DNA from: Acanthaster planci
Taxonomy: Eukaryota; Echinodermata; Asteroidea; Valvatida; Acanthasteridae
Direction of reading: 5' to 3'
DNA length: 64,000 bases
NCBI RefSeq assembly: GCF_001949145.1
Contig: NW_019091468.1
Coordinates: forward strand, 650,245-714,244
Positions 33,172-44,753 of this stretch are shown here, in pieces. Below the pieces are notes generated by a model. The model was not told the origin of the DNA and did not search any database. It was given only the letters and a program-made list of their open reading frames with translations. The translations under genes were made by a program, and so were the position numbers. Every line of letters starts with the position of its first letter. Position 1 is the stretch's first letter.

Positions 33172-36100
33172 ATGCCTTCGGAAGTAGACCTGCATGACCA
33201 CTGTCAAGCCTGCTATGACAGTCGGTGCAACATGCGCCTTCCAGCTTGTAGTATCGTTCCGTGTGAGCTGGACTGTGGGGCCCGGTTCCATGCCTGCAAG
33301 CAGGCCGAGCACAGCCTGCTGTGTGGCAACGAGAAGGTGGCCTGCATCAACGCAGGCTACGGCTGCCCGCTGCATGTGCTGAGGTCGCAAATGTCACGTC
33401 ACCTAGCCGGCTGCCCAGCCAGCCTGGTCCACTGCACCATGGAATGGAACCGCTGGCCTGTCTGCTCCAGTGAGCGCCAATCCCACCAACCCGTCCAGGT
33501 CCTGCTGGACGTGAACCGCGAGCAGCTGGACATGGCCCTGGCGCTGCGTGACCAGCGTATGCTGACTCGCTCCATGCGAGCCTCAGTCCGTACCCGCAAG
33601 ATCCTGACTAACAACCTGAACAGACGGCACCCAGCCGTACCTCTGGCTGACCAGCTGACCGTCAGCAATGGCAGCACGGTTAAGGAGTTTGACGAGCAGC
33701 GGGAGCTGGAAAATCTGCTACAGGACATGCACCAGTGGGAGAATGCAACTGAGAGAAAGAGATCCCGCAGCCCCGCCGGCCTGCGCCAGAGCATCTGCGA
33801 TGAGCTCTACCGCGCCAGCCAGGAGACGGTGCAGCAGCTGTCCACAGCAATCCATGCCATGACTGGTGACAGCCACCCTCCCTCAGAAAAGGCGGACTTC
33901 AGTTTAGGGAAAAGCACCTATCCGTACATTCACTGCGCACACTGCGAGAGGCGGAAGGAACGCATGGAGCGACTTCTAGACTCCCACAATGCAATGAAAG
34001 ACTGTGGTGAGGATAGCCAAAGTCTGGAGGGCAGAAAACCGAGTACGGAAAAAAATGCCGCACCAGGTGATTGCCATGACGAAAGTGTGCATCTCAGGGT
34101 CATCAAGGATACGTTACTAGGGGCTACATGTACAAATGAGGAAGAGCAGTTGCACAGAGTGAGTACTATACGTGTAAATTATTTCAAAATTAATTTGAAA
34201 TCAGACACCTGTTGCATGGAACCTCGAAATAATAGTCATGATTGTTGAATGGATTTCGTTCTTTTCTTATGAGTAGCCAGGTCAGATCTCATCTCCATCC
34301 AGTCGAGATGTCCAGCAAGGTTACAGGAGTAGCTCCAGCAGCAGTGAAGGCAGCCTAAATGATGTGCCCATGCCGGCCCTCTTTGTCACTCCCTCCACGA
34401 CCGGCGAAGTGTCAGCAGCGCCAGGGAGGGGTCACTCCAAAATACTTGTGGTTGAGGTAGGCATGCTTCTGACTGACTCAGAACAGTGATTGATTTTGAC
34501 CGCTGATTATGTAAACAGTTAATAGCAGACCACAGTAAGCAAAAAGAGAGAACAAAAGGTGTACACTAGTTGTCTTTTAGGAGAAGGTTTTGGATTGAAT
34601 TTCATTTGAACAAACTCTGAAATAAATGAACAAACAACATGAGCTCCGAGGCCAAATTTGTTCCTCTGTCAAGAAGAGATTGTCTTAAAATTTCAAGGAG
34701 CTCTCCCAATGAGACGTTCTGTCTGAAATGCATTTTTAAGAATGCCTGAGTGGTGCAACACCAATTGAACAAACTGTTGATGAAGATTCACGTCTCAGAG
34801 GAAAAGGTTGCCAAAGAGCTGAACGAAGCAGTGAAGAAAGAGGCAAGAAGATAAATTGGGAGGTAGCATTCATGGACTGGTGTGCTGCAAGGATTATTTA
34901 ATTTTTTTGTCAATTTGGTATTTTTTAATCCAGCCTCCTAAGATGATACCAGGGTCTGGTGTAGCCTCCTTTCCAGTCACCAACTCTGATTCGCCAATGC
35001 AGGCATCACTGAGTCTAGACCTGTCATTGGAGTCTATTACAAGGTACCAGGCAAAGCCAGACTCAATGTACACCTTCCTCTGTGCACAGGTGGGTTAAAA
35101 TTAATATCTTCGTGTTACTCATTGAGTGGCAGTGCTTTCTTGTCCATGAGTTAGGGGATGCCAGTGATAATGTGTGGAAATTTAACTTTTTCAAGAAATT
35201 TTAAATTTTGAAAAAAATTGGTGGTCGGGAGTTTGCTCGTCGCTACCACCCTTACAAGGTAATGGAGTGATCTGATTACTTAAGGATGCTTGACATCATT
35301 TTCTTTGAGTTCTCATTGGACAGAATTCATTTGAACAGTAGCGGGGGTCAACCTTTCCATATGAATGACAAAGGTGCGCTGGATGTACACATGCTTAAGA
35401 AACAGGCAACCCAGAGTACCTTGCGTGTCTATAGCTGCGACGTACTTCTTTCCGAAAATTTTGTGAAAAAGATGAGCCTTTCATCAAAAGTCGGGGGGCT
35501 GAAGACTGACCCTAGGTGGCACTGTTAGCGAGAACACCGCAATGCCATTTTTGTTGGACCCAGTTTTGACAGATTTAGTAATCTGTGCGACATGAATCCC
35601 ATAAATTTGTCCCCGTAATTAATGAAAACCCCGTGTGAATTGGATAAGCCACCGATTTTGGCCATTAACAATTCTTAACAGGTATTTCGAAGGGACGAGT
35701 TTGCATCTCACTTCCAGAATGTCCACAGCGACATCCATGGCGGCCTGAACGGCTGGCTGGAGCAGCGCTGCCCGCTTGCACCCTACGGTTGTACCTACTC
35801 ACAGCGCCGTTTCTTCCCTGGAGAGAGAAAGGCCAGGATCGTGCATCACGAGCACCTGGAGAGCTTTGGGGTACGGGTGGACGGTAAAGGTAGCAGCCGG
35901 CTGGCCGAGTCGGAAGACCACAGTGAGGTTGATGCAGATGCGATGATGGAAATGGAATGGGTGTCCGAGGCTGTTTCTTCATATGGCAAGGACGAAACCA
36001 GCCTAATGAAGGAAAATTTGAAATACAGTGAAGATAAAACAGACGCTGCTGTGACAAATCAATCAGATAGTTTTCCCAAGGCAGGTGGGCTCACAGAGGA

Positions 36101-37750
36101 ATCCGGCGTTGAGTCAAAGAAAATGGACCAGGATGCCAATTTGATCATTGAGAATCAGGCTAGCCTATCAGACATCTCCTTACACACAATGGACCAATCA
36201 GGGAGGAGCTTAGGAAACTGCAATGATGCTCGTCTTAATGAGTCAATTGTAAATCACCTGGAAGGTCCAAAACCGGACACCCAAATCAGCACTGAAAACA
36301 CGCCAGAAGTGCAAGGGTCACATGACTCTTTAGACACAGACCAGACACCCGACCAATTAGCAGTACCATCTCAGAGTCCAAGTAGCCAATCAGAGCTCCC
36401 TTTGGAGCCAGACCACCTCAGCCAGCTGCCCTTGGAGCTCCTACGGTACCTGACCCGGTTCCTAGACGCCTTTAGCCTGTGCAACCTGTCGCTCACCTCC
36501 AAGCTGTTGCGGCAAATCTGCTGCAGTGTGCTGGAGGAGCGGGGAATGGTGCTGCTGCAGTGGGAGAAGGTGAACGGACGATGGGATGTAGCCTATCGGG
36601 TAGGTACTAGTCTAATTCCTGGACTTCATTTGGAGTTGAATTCTCAGCCTGCTTGCAATAGTACTGTAGCGGACTAAGGTGAATACATCATGCACACAGT
36701 CATGCGTGTGAAAGGCGTTAGCGCAAGAACTAGCAGGTGAACCAACACGCCCGTACTTCATTCATTTGCATTGCAGATCCCTGGTTCAAAATGGTGTCAC
36801 ACTTTGGTACTGTACCACTGGGTTCTTGACATATCCTTTGATTGAGGTGTTAACGCACAGAATCCGCATCTCGAACACAGTCCAGTCTCATTGTTCAACT
36901 GCCCCCCCCCCACAAATCTTTTGCAGAAACCTACATGTTCACTGACACGCTGCTGGGTCTGTGCTGATTGGTTTAAGCATGCATAGCACTCTGTACGTAT
37001 CACACATACATAAGAGCACTGCTATTACAAAATTCTGCTTATAACAAGGAAATTTTGGGTCCCAGGAAATTTTTGCTTGTTAAAGCTGTGCCAAATATAT
37101 ACGGATATTCGATTGAGTATCAAATATTCGAAGATTAATTTTCTGAATTTGAATATTTGAATGCAAAATTTGTGAAAATGAAGAGAGGATTTCTTCTGTT
37201 TTAATGAGAAAAATTCCACTGTGGAGGCTTGTTTCAAGCAGATCCAAATGACAATTCAAAAAGTAAATTATTCATTTAAAAATGTTAAAGGACAAGAGGT
37301 ATTAATTGTCTTTAAATCTTGCTAAATCGTGGCTGGAGACACTCCTAGATGTGAGAAGCTATGTACATGTACCTCTGGTTGAGTAAATTTTTTAGACTAG
37401 CAGTAAGGTATATGTAGACTCAGAACCCTGACCTATTGTATTTCATCTGCTCTCGCTTGTCGGCCTTGCATTCCCAGGTGTGGCATTTCAGCACAGCGTT
37501 CACACCCGTCCTGCACTGGGGGTTTGAGGACCACCCTAGCCTGGCCGTACACCTGGCCAAGTGCCCCTACAACGTTCAGCTGCAGCAGTCGGACCCTATC
37601 TGTGTCATGATCAAACTGCCGGAGACTGCGGCCACAGCCTCACTGTCCAATGGCAAGGGCAAGCAAGATGGCGAGGCAGCCGAGGCTGAACATGAGCAAG
37701 GCCAGCTTGACAGCGACACCATAGATTCAGAAATTCAAGAGGTCGAATAG
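33172..37750 (+). CDS. FBXO30: F-box protein FBXO30/FBXO40-type, complete
   Basis: Substrate receptor of an SCF (Skp1-Cullin1-F-box) ubiquitin ligase by family. Exons: 33172-34158, 34277-34456, 34934-35089, 35682-36599 and 37478-37750; phases are all zero, giving 837 residues, somewhat longer than the vertebrate protein. The N-terminus has a TRAF-type zinc finger (about residues 10-85) with the Cys/His series HCQAC, CELDCGARFHAC and GCP, then CTMEWNRWPV and QLDMALALRDQRML, both typical of FBXO30/40. Exons 3-4 encode RYQAKPDSMYTFLCAQVFRR and GLNGWLEQRCPLAPYGCTYS. The F-box is at about 687-735 (LSQLPLELLRYL...). The last exon starts VWHFSTAF, as in FBXO30. The start codon matches the family N-terminus and lies just after an acceptor. 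Residues 460-680 are acidic and poorly conserved. A single gene ancestral to FBXO30 and FBXO40 is likely. Confidence 0.93.
36676..36815. mobile_element. MITE, 'tagagtaccgaagtg' family, decayed copy
   Basis: In the last FBXO30 intron. Shares gtgaaaggcgttagcgcaag, gaaccaacacg and ggttcaaaatggtgtcacac with 19061-19210. The left terminal repeat is no longer clear; the right end reads tcacactttggtactgta. Confidence 0.6.
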
Positions 37751-38345
37751 GTGAGGCCTCTGTTCGTCTGGAAATTCTTTATGATGATTTTAAAGTATGT
37801 GCATATACTTGACCCAACTAGTCAAGGTGTTATTTTCCAATTTGAAGTGCAGATACGGAAAATTAATGTAGGCACTGTGCAATTTATGTGAATTAAAAAC
37901 CCAGTGCATTATTGAATTGCAACAATGTCTTAAAAATTAGGAGCCTCAAACAATATTCTTCAATGACTTCCCGTCAGGATTATCGATTTTTAAAAAAACC
38001 GTCGTCAGATTCTGGATTACTTTGGCCAAAACCTCCAGGAAATCATTATGGGATTTGGGATGACTTTTTCTGCAACTACATGTATGTTCTTTGAACACTC
38101 AGGCTTAGTTTGGGCGGCTTGTTCTCGTACGTTCACGAACAGCTCGATTCGTTGTTCGTGGGTTGGCGGCTTGAATGCTGGGAACAAACAACCGGTTATT
38201 GCTGCTGGCAGTTAATGGCAAGCAACATGCTCATGGTGGTGTCCATGTACTTAATTCGAGAGTTAATGTTTGGATAACTGGGCTGAATTCTTTTCTATTT
38301 AAACAGAAGCATTCATTTCTGTGTTACGGAAAATAATTATGTTAA

Positions 38346-38484
38346 NNNNNNNNNNNNNNNNNNNNNNNNNNNNNNNNNNNNNNNNNNNNNNNNNNNNNNN
38401 NNNNNNNNNNNNNNNNNNNNNNNNNNNNNNNNNNNNNNNNNNNNNNNNNNNNNNNNNNNNNNNNNNNNNNNNNNNNNNNNNNNN
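38346..38484. other. Assembly gap (139 N)
   Basis: Run of N in the intergenic region after FBXO30. Confidence 0.99.
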
Positions 38485-39342
38485 CTTGTTCTGAGAACAG
38501 TGTTCTTGAGTTGTGTTTCCGCAGTTCGAACGCGGGAATAAGAAACCCGTGTCAAGCACAGGCCGCCCGAACTCGACTGAGCGAGGGCGCCACACATGTT
38601 CAACCTCCACAAACGTGTCTGAGCGTGTGCAAAAAACAAAACATGTATGTAGACACGTACGTCCTCTGATATGAAGTGGTTAAAGAACTACATGCACAGT
38701 AGTTTGATTGGACATGTGTGGTAGAGTATGTACATGTATGCACGGTCAGCATGTAGACCTAGAACAAATTATTTCAGGTCGAGTTCATTTTTTATCTCAA
38801 AATCAATGAGCTTCCATGTGTGTGGTTCTAATGTATTCCTTTCTGTTATAAGAACAGTGTCCTTGTGAATTTGTTGCAACTGAGGGCTTGTCAGATTTTC
38901 AATAGTTTTAGTTGAATGGTGAATCTGTATGTCTGTAGGATGTGGTCAGTCACACGTTGCATGACAAACTGTACATGCATATGCACATGTACATTCAGTA
39001 ATAAAGTGTAGTACATATGTACGTGTGGACACATGGTCAATCCTTTGTTTTAGTTCCGAGAAGCTTGAATAGCAAGGTTTTTTTCTCTGCTAGCTTTTGT
39101 CAGAGCTTGGGCTTGAATCACTAACACTGATCCAAAAAATTATTCACTTGTCGACATTTGATCATGAATTACATCAATGTATCATGCACATGTCCATAAA
39201 TAACCCTTTATTCCACATTGGAGAACATTTGTCTACGTCGTCGTGGTGAAAAGTTAAAGTGGTATTTCAGTCAGCTGAGGTATTGCCCTTAAAAATAATA
39301 AAACCTTTCAGATTTGTGCTTTAGAGCAGTCAACAAGGCCTC

Positions 39343-39427
39343 TATATATTTTACCATATACCGTAGTTGGAAATCCTGGTAACTGGTATATATTTTACCA
39401 TATACTGTAGTTGGGAATCCTGGTAAC
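39343..39427 (+). repeat. 44-bp tandem duplication
   Basis: tatatattttaccatatac begins two adjacent units with period 44; each continues cgtagttgg or tgtagttgg and ends aatcctggtaac. One-base differences only. Confidence 0.85.
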
Positions 39428-42034
39428 GCAGCGATATTTTGGCCGAATCCAAAGGATGGATGTAACTACATACATGTACACACTAGTTAATATGTAGTGT
39501 TAGCTTTTGTCAAATCCAAATTAGGGACAGCAGATAGTGTAGGATAACTGTATGGACATCAATCATCCTGAAATTAGAAACAAAATCCACCCATAACCAA
39601 TATTTCAATAAGTTGCTGCGAAAGTCTGAAAAAAAATCACAGTGAAACAGATTCCATTTTCAATGACAGCAGTTAGCAAAGAAGTGCGCTATGATATAGG
39701 CCTACTAGTACCAAGAAACTCCGTCAAAGAGACATTTTGTTTTCAAGGACTTCAGTATGCAGACATTTGCACACGGTATCCTGGAGTTACTCAACTTTTT
39801 TCCAATATTTTTTTCGCGTGGTAAACATACTTGTAGTTACCCTTTGATGTCTTGTACATTTATGTAATCCTTACCATTAGCACACAGAAAGCCAAACTAA
39901 ACTTGCGTGTCCGATAAAAATAAATCCCAATTGCCACGGGCTCACGATCCCCTAACTTGCTCCCCTGGAAACATACCCCATGAAGACAAAAAGCAATTTT
40001 TGCGCAAGCAGGTAGGTGGTAATTTAATGGTACGATCTGTGTACCTGTAGTTTATGGCAGTATTTATTGTTTAGTGGATACTCTTTGTGTCCCTGCATGT
40101 ACTTAACATTTTCAAGATTTTAAAGGGTAGCATTGGTCAGAATGGACCTTTCCCATGATGTATGCAAATTAGACAGGCACATGGGCGTTTCTACCACTGT
40201 TTGGCAAGCGCGGCCGTCAACACTGTCGGCAGTGTAGGCGAGCTGCTGGTAACCATAACCTGGCGCGTTGAATGTCAATCAAAACCGTATTACAACCATT
40301 GTCCGATACTTCAGCACGCTTTTCGCGAAACTAAGTGAAGTTTTGAGTGTCCTGAGGTTAGAAAGTAACAGTTCCTTGTCTGAAGTTTGCACTCTTGTCA
40401 AACTGTGCCAGTACAGAAACGGCGATAGTGACGCGTGCATGGAGATTTGTATTGTTATAGATTTAAGCAACCTTGCCAACCAGTGGTAGTAATGCGCATG
40501 CACGTGCCTTATGTGCATAATTTTATTTCATGGAAAAGGTCCATTGTTACATGAGACAAGAACGTGTGTTCGCATGGCTTCGAATTCTCTTGTTACTTCG
40601 TTACTGCAGCACCAACCTCTCTGTTTTTTTTCCCCAACTCACAAATGTTAACGAAGACGCTGGGCGCAATGGGTCGATCTTCGTGCTCGCCCGGTCAACC
40701 TGCCTGATTTGTCGATTCTGTACGAAATATCCAACTTAGCTTCGTTTGTGAAGTTATCTTCCACGTCCTTGAGTAAGACAGGAAAAGCAAATGGCTCATG
40801 GCAGAATTGACATATGGTATCCTGCAATAAGATCAACTAATGGCGCAAAGATCAACTGATTGCGTCCAACATGGTTTATCAGATTAGACTTAATGGGTAA
40901 AGATAGCCTCTATGGCTGATGTAGTCAGGCGAGACACTCGTCAACACGAATACTCTATGCAATAATGGAATTGGTTGCTTGAAAAGCTTGCTTTTAAAAA
41001 ATATTAAACCATTGGTGAATAAATTGTCATACATGAAACTCCCATCAGCCACTGAGAAATTGTGTCTTAAGTCTGTCCGATTTATTGTCGTGAAGTTGTA
41101 CAAAGGCTAGAATCCGACTTTCAACCCTGCTGGCTTGAATTAATATTTTGGGAAATTTAAGAACCTTCCTATATCCTCAAAAAGTACAAGATCTCACCGG
41201 TACCGTTTTATGTACTCGAAACGTATTAGCAACGTAGCTCTGCTGAGACCTGCTTTTTCTGTCATGTCACTCTGCCCCGTTTCTGCAGAGCACTGAAGCA
41301 CACCTCGCGTAGGAGCTTGGACGCCTGTGTTAAGAACTGAGCGAAGTCGGTATTCCAACAGCGCATGCCCAAGCGGTTCCGAGGTCTTTCGGACGCGTTT
41401 GCGAGGTTTGCCCTATCAGTGTGGATCTAACTCCTATATACAGGGACTCGCATGTGTGCTTTGTTCCCCAAGGACCTCTTAGTTTGGAAACACCGAACGA
41501 ACTGGCTTATTCAGTTTGAATGAATCCAGCAAACGGTGTGACGCAGGAGCTCTGGTAACTGCCTGAGATATGCGAGAGCTTGTTCTTTGTTGGCTGCGAA
41601 GAGGACGAGGATCTCGTCTCGTCAAGTGACGCGGAGGTGTTACTTTGACTGCATTTCGCCTATGCTCTGAAACACAGATTCAGGTCGTCGTACTCGCGAT
41701 CGGCCTTTCAGTCCCAATTCACGCATTGAGGTCGGCAACGCCTGACCTTCGGCTGACCATGGAGAAAGGATGTGTCCTTTCTCCGTGGGCTGACCCTCTC
41801 GAGAGATTCTTTCCACCCACCCCCCTGATCCACCGATCACCCGTTTGACTGTAAAGATCTCTAGTGCTCTGTTGCACGCCACTGGGTTGCAGACCTCTTG
41901 GGGTGAGACTGATGCTGCGCCTAGATGCAGCCATATGCGTGGTAAGGGGGACCAACCAGCCGTAGAAGCAGCTAGCTCTTTTTGGAAGAATTTGTGGTGG
42001 GTATACATGCAGATTCACCCCGTCTGAAATCATA

Positions 42035-42205
42035 AACACGGATAAGCAAAAAGAGCACCCCTATCGGTTGAAAAGAGCCGTGTTGGTACGGTGTGGAGTG
42101 TTCGTTTTGTTTGTAAAGATATGCGACTGCAACGCTTGTGTTTTGCTACCAAAGGAGCCTCCGATGCTTGGAAGATTGCCCTCTCTTGGTCCAGCTCGGA
42201 GTCCA
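42035..42205 (+). mobile_element. Dispersed repeat family R4, copy 3
   Basis: Shares agcacccctatcggttgaaa, tttgtaaag, aaaggagcctcc and ccctctcttggtccagctcg with the other copies. More diverged in the centre. Confidence 0.6.
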
Positions 42206-44293
42206 TTACACGTAAAGTTTGCACATTGCTCGTCCTCGGTACGGGCCGCGATTTTTCGATTCGATTCCCGCATTCACTGGGTAAATCCGACAATGTGTCT
42301 GGGGGATGTATTGTTCAAAGGGGAGTAAAGCCCGACATTCGTTAGGGAATGCTTCCAGGAGGTATGAAGACTAGTCTCCTCTCAAGAACCATTTCCCATC
42401 GGAATGTGTATATTGTATCCCTAGACACTTGTGTACTTGGAGAGAGAGAAGAAGAAAATACCCCCCCCCCCAAAAAAACCCTTACGGCCGCCGGCCCATG
42501 CGCAATCACGTGTCAATAAAACCTGCCGATTGAGGGCGCACTGATGTATGACTACTTTTCGTTGGTCTCAACATTATGATGCGTCGTGTGAAAGGTAGTA
42601 CGAGCCAAGTACTGTGACCTTTCTAGCTTCCTGCATGCGATTTTTTGTGTTATTGGATGGTCAGGAAAGGGATGATGAATGACTTTTTCAGAAAGCACCG
42701 AAGCCTAGATTGTAACACATCGAGGTAAGTGGTCGCGGTTCCAGAGGTGTATATGTATACCATGATTAAAAGAACTCTCGATATGCACACCGATGTGGCG
42801 TGCTATTTGAAACTCCACGACAAACGAAACAGAAATTTGTGAACAAAAATGAACATTGTGTAACCTGTCTGGTTTTTAAGACGGTGTTCTAGCTGAGATC
42901 CATGGGTGTGCAGGCCCACGTCCAACAGGAGTTTGGAGCGGCGACCGGGAGTCAAGTTTGTCTAGCCCCACTGGGTCCAAAATTGGCTCCAAATTTGGGG
43001 ATAGCTCAGACTGAGGCAAGTTATTTTGTGAAGGCCTTTGACTGTGGATCAAGCAGCTGGCTACTGAGCATTGTTTGTCGGCCAAAACAATATAACTGTA
43101 TAGTCCACTGAAACGGCTCAGGGGCATTTGGTTTAATCACTAAGTCTTGATAAGCGGCAGGTATGGAGCATTGCCTCGCGCGAGTTCTGTAAGAACCGTC
43201 TGTAAATTTCAAACAAATTCCCATTTATGTTTCTAAATGGCGTATCTTTATTTGTGCAGACGACATTCAGAATTCAGATTGCATACACCAAAATTGAGAA
43301 TACATGTCTAAATAGAGAAGTGACATTTGTCATCATTTTCTGACTCTGTCAGCCGTGGCTGTCTTTGTGAAATGCCTTCTGGTGGCAGAAGTCAGATTCA
43401 TCTATAATGTCTTCACTAGGGATAGGAAAGGCTGTCCGAAAGTTTTCTAAAGTATAAAAATTTATTTCATTCCAAATTTAAAGTTTAAAAATTACAGCAT
43501 GTGAAATCGATCAGGAGATTTAATACATGGACTGATCAGTGTCATATGTTTTTCACCATTGATATAGACCTACTCTTGGACGTTTTAGCAATCTGACCAT
43601 AAAATAATTGCCCTCTGGCGTGGCTCTAAACTTGAGGTTTCCGAGAACACAGACATCTCCTGACCAATGTCCTGACATGAGGAGCTCAACTAATCTAGGT
43701 TAAATTTAATGAGATACTATGCAAAAGACATTGCTAAAATAAGTATACATTCCAGTCAGCAGAGACCGTGTTTTCCCGGCAATAATCAGTGCGTTGCTTC
43801 TCGTTAAATTATTTTACTACACCTCATAAATATTCATGAGCAATTCGGAGCGCGTCATTGGCCGATTCCACCTCGCGTCTGGGAAGTTGAAATGATACGC
43901 GACCAGGTGACGTCATAGCGGTGAGTATCCACCTGGTTGTCGTGCGGGAGTTTTTTCTTTAGCATAAAAAAAAACCTTTGGAACCCGCCGCGTAAATATG
44001 TAGTCTGTGTCATGTAATCTTTACAGAACCAGTCTGGAGTTGTATCCTAATGAATATACAGTAAAGACCCAAAACGTAAGTCAGCACCAGACTATTGAAG
44101 CCCTATTTCTATGCACATCTGCACTTCACTATCATTACATGGAATTTTAACAGCTGAGAAACAACAATGGCGTCTATGGGTACAAGTAAAGTAACGGTGC
44201 AGGTCAGCTTGACTACCTCCAGACGCGAAGGGGACCAGTAATTCCCACTTCTTCCCCTCAAACCATGCTGTGTTTTTATAATGACATGCAGTC

Positions 44294-44753
44294 TCAACTG
44301 CATAATGATGAACCATAGTGTCTGTTTTCATTTGCATGATGTGGCGTGTGCAGTGGCTCCTGAAAGCGATCGAAGCTTCCAAAATGGTGGAACTCCCGGT
44401 CGTTGTAATGATAGGGGAAGTCTGACACCGGTTGTTGACCCTCCAAAACGCAGCTGGCTGCATCCTTCTGCAGAGCTGGAGCCAGATACAGTTGCCTGCA
44501 TCTGGCTCCCGCAGGCTGTGCCTGGTCTTGAAATTTTGCCCTCGACGTCAGCGTGGGGTCACAGTCACGGCACAGGTTTCTTTGGGCGTCGTTCCTGTAG
44601 ACTCCACTGTCTTGGTAGTAACTGGACGCGAAGGCTGATCTCTCAAAAAACTGGTGATTGTGCGGAGTGTCTTGAAGAAATGCTGCGTTGCTTTGATACG
44701 GAATCTCAGAATTCGGACTGTCAGTACTTGTAACAGGCGAGAAAGCACTATTT
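44294..44753 (-). CDS. RFX4: RFX4 terminal exon
   Basis: Open for 152 codons from the acceptor tgtttgcag to a TGA at 44296-44294, in phase with exon 13 (GA + A). The product is rich in Tyr, Gln, His and Ser, for example [31 protein letters not shown] and ENRHYGSS, as expected of an activation-type tail. The opposite strand also has a 150-codon open frame here, judged to be a shadow. Confidence 0.75.

Larger units (their letters stand above)
37751..44293. other. Intergenic region between convergent FBXO30 and RFX4
   Basis: FBXO30 (plus) and RFX4 (minus) converge here. ATTAAA at 37892-37897 may serve FBXO30. On the minus strand AATAAA occurs near 43459 and 43245, possible RFX4 ends. It contains the gap at 38346-38484, a tandem duplication at 39343-39427 and a dispersed repeat at 42035-42205. 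The interval 41250-41950 is more GC-rich, but I could not assign an exon there. Confidence 0.55.

Noticed and set aside
41640-42039. Overlapping minus-strand frames of 122 and 106 codons in a GC-richer stretch
   Set aside because: No family recognised, no consistent splice signals, open in several frames at once.
44281-44733. 150-codon plus-strand frame
   Set aside because: Antisense shadow of the RFX4 terminal exon, which is in phase with the preceding exon on the minus strand.
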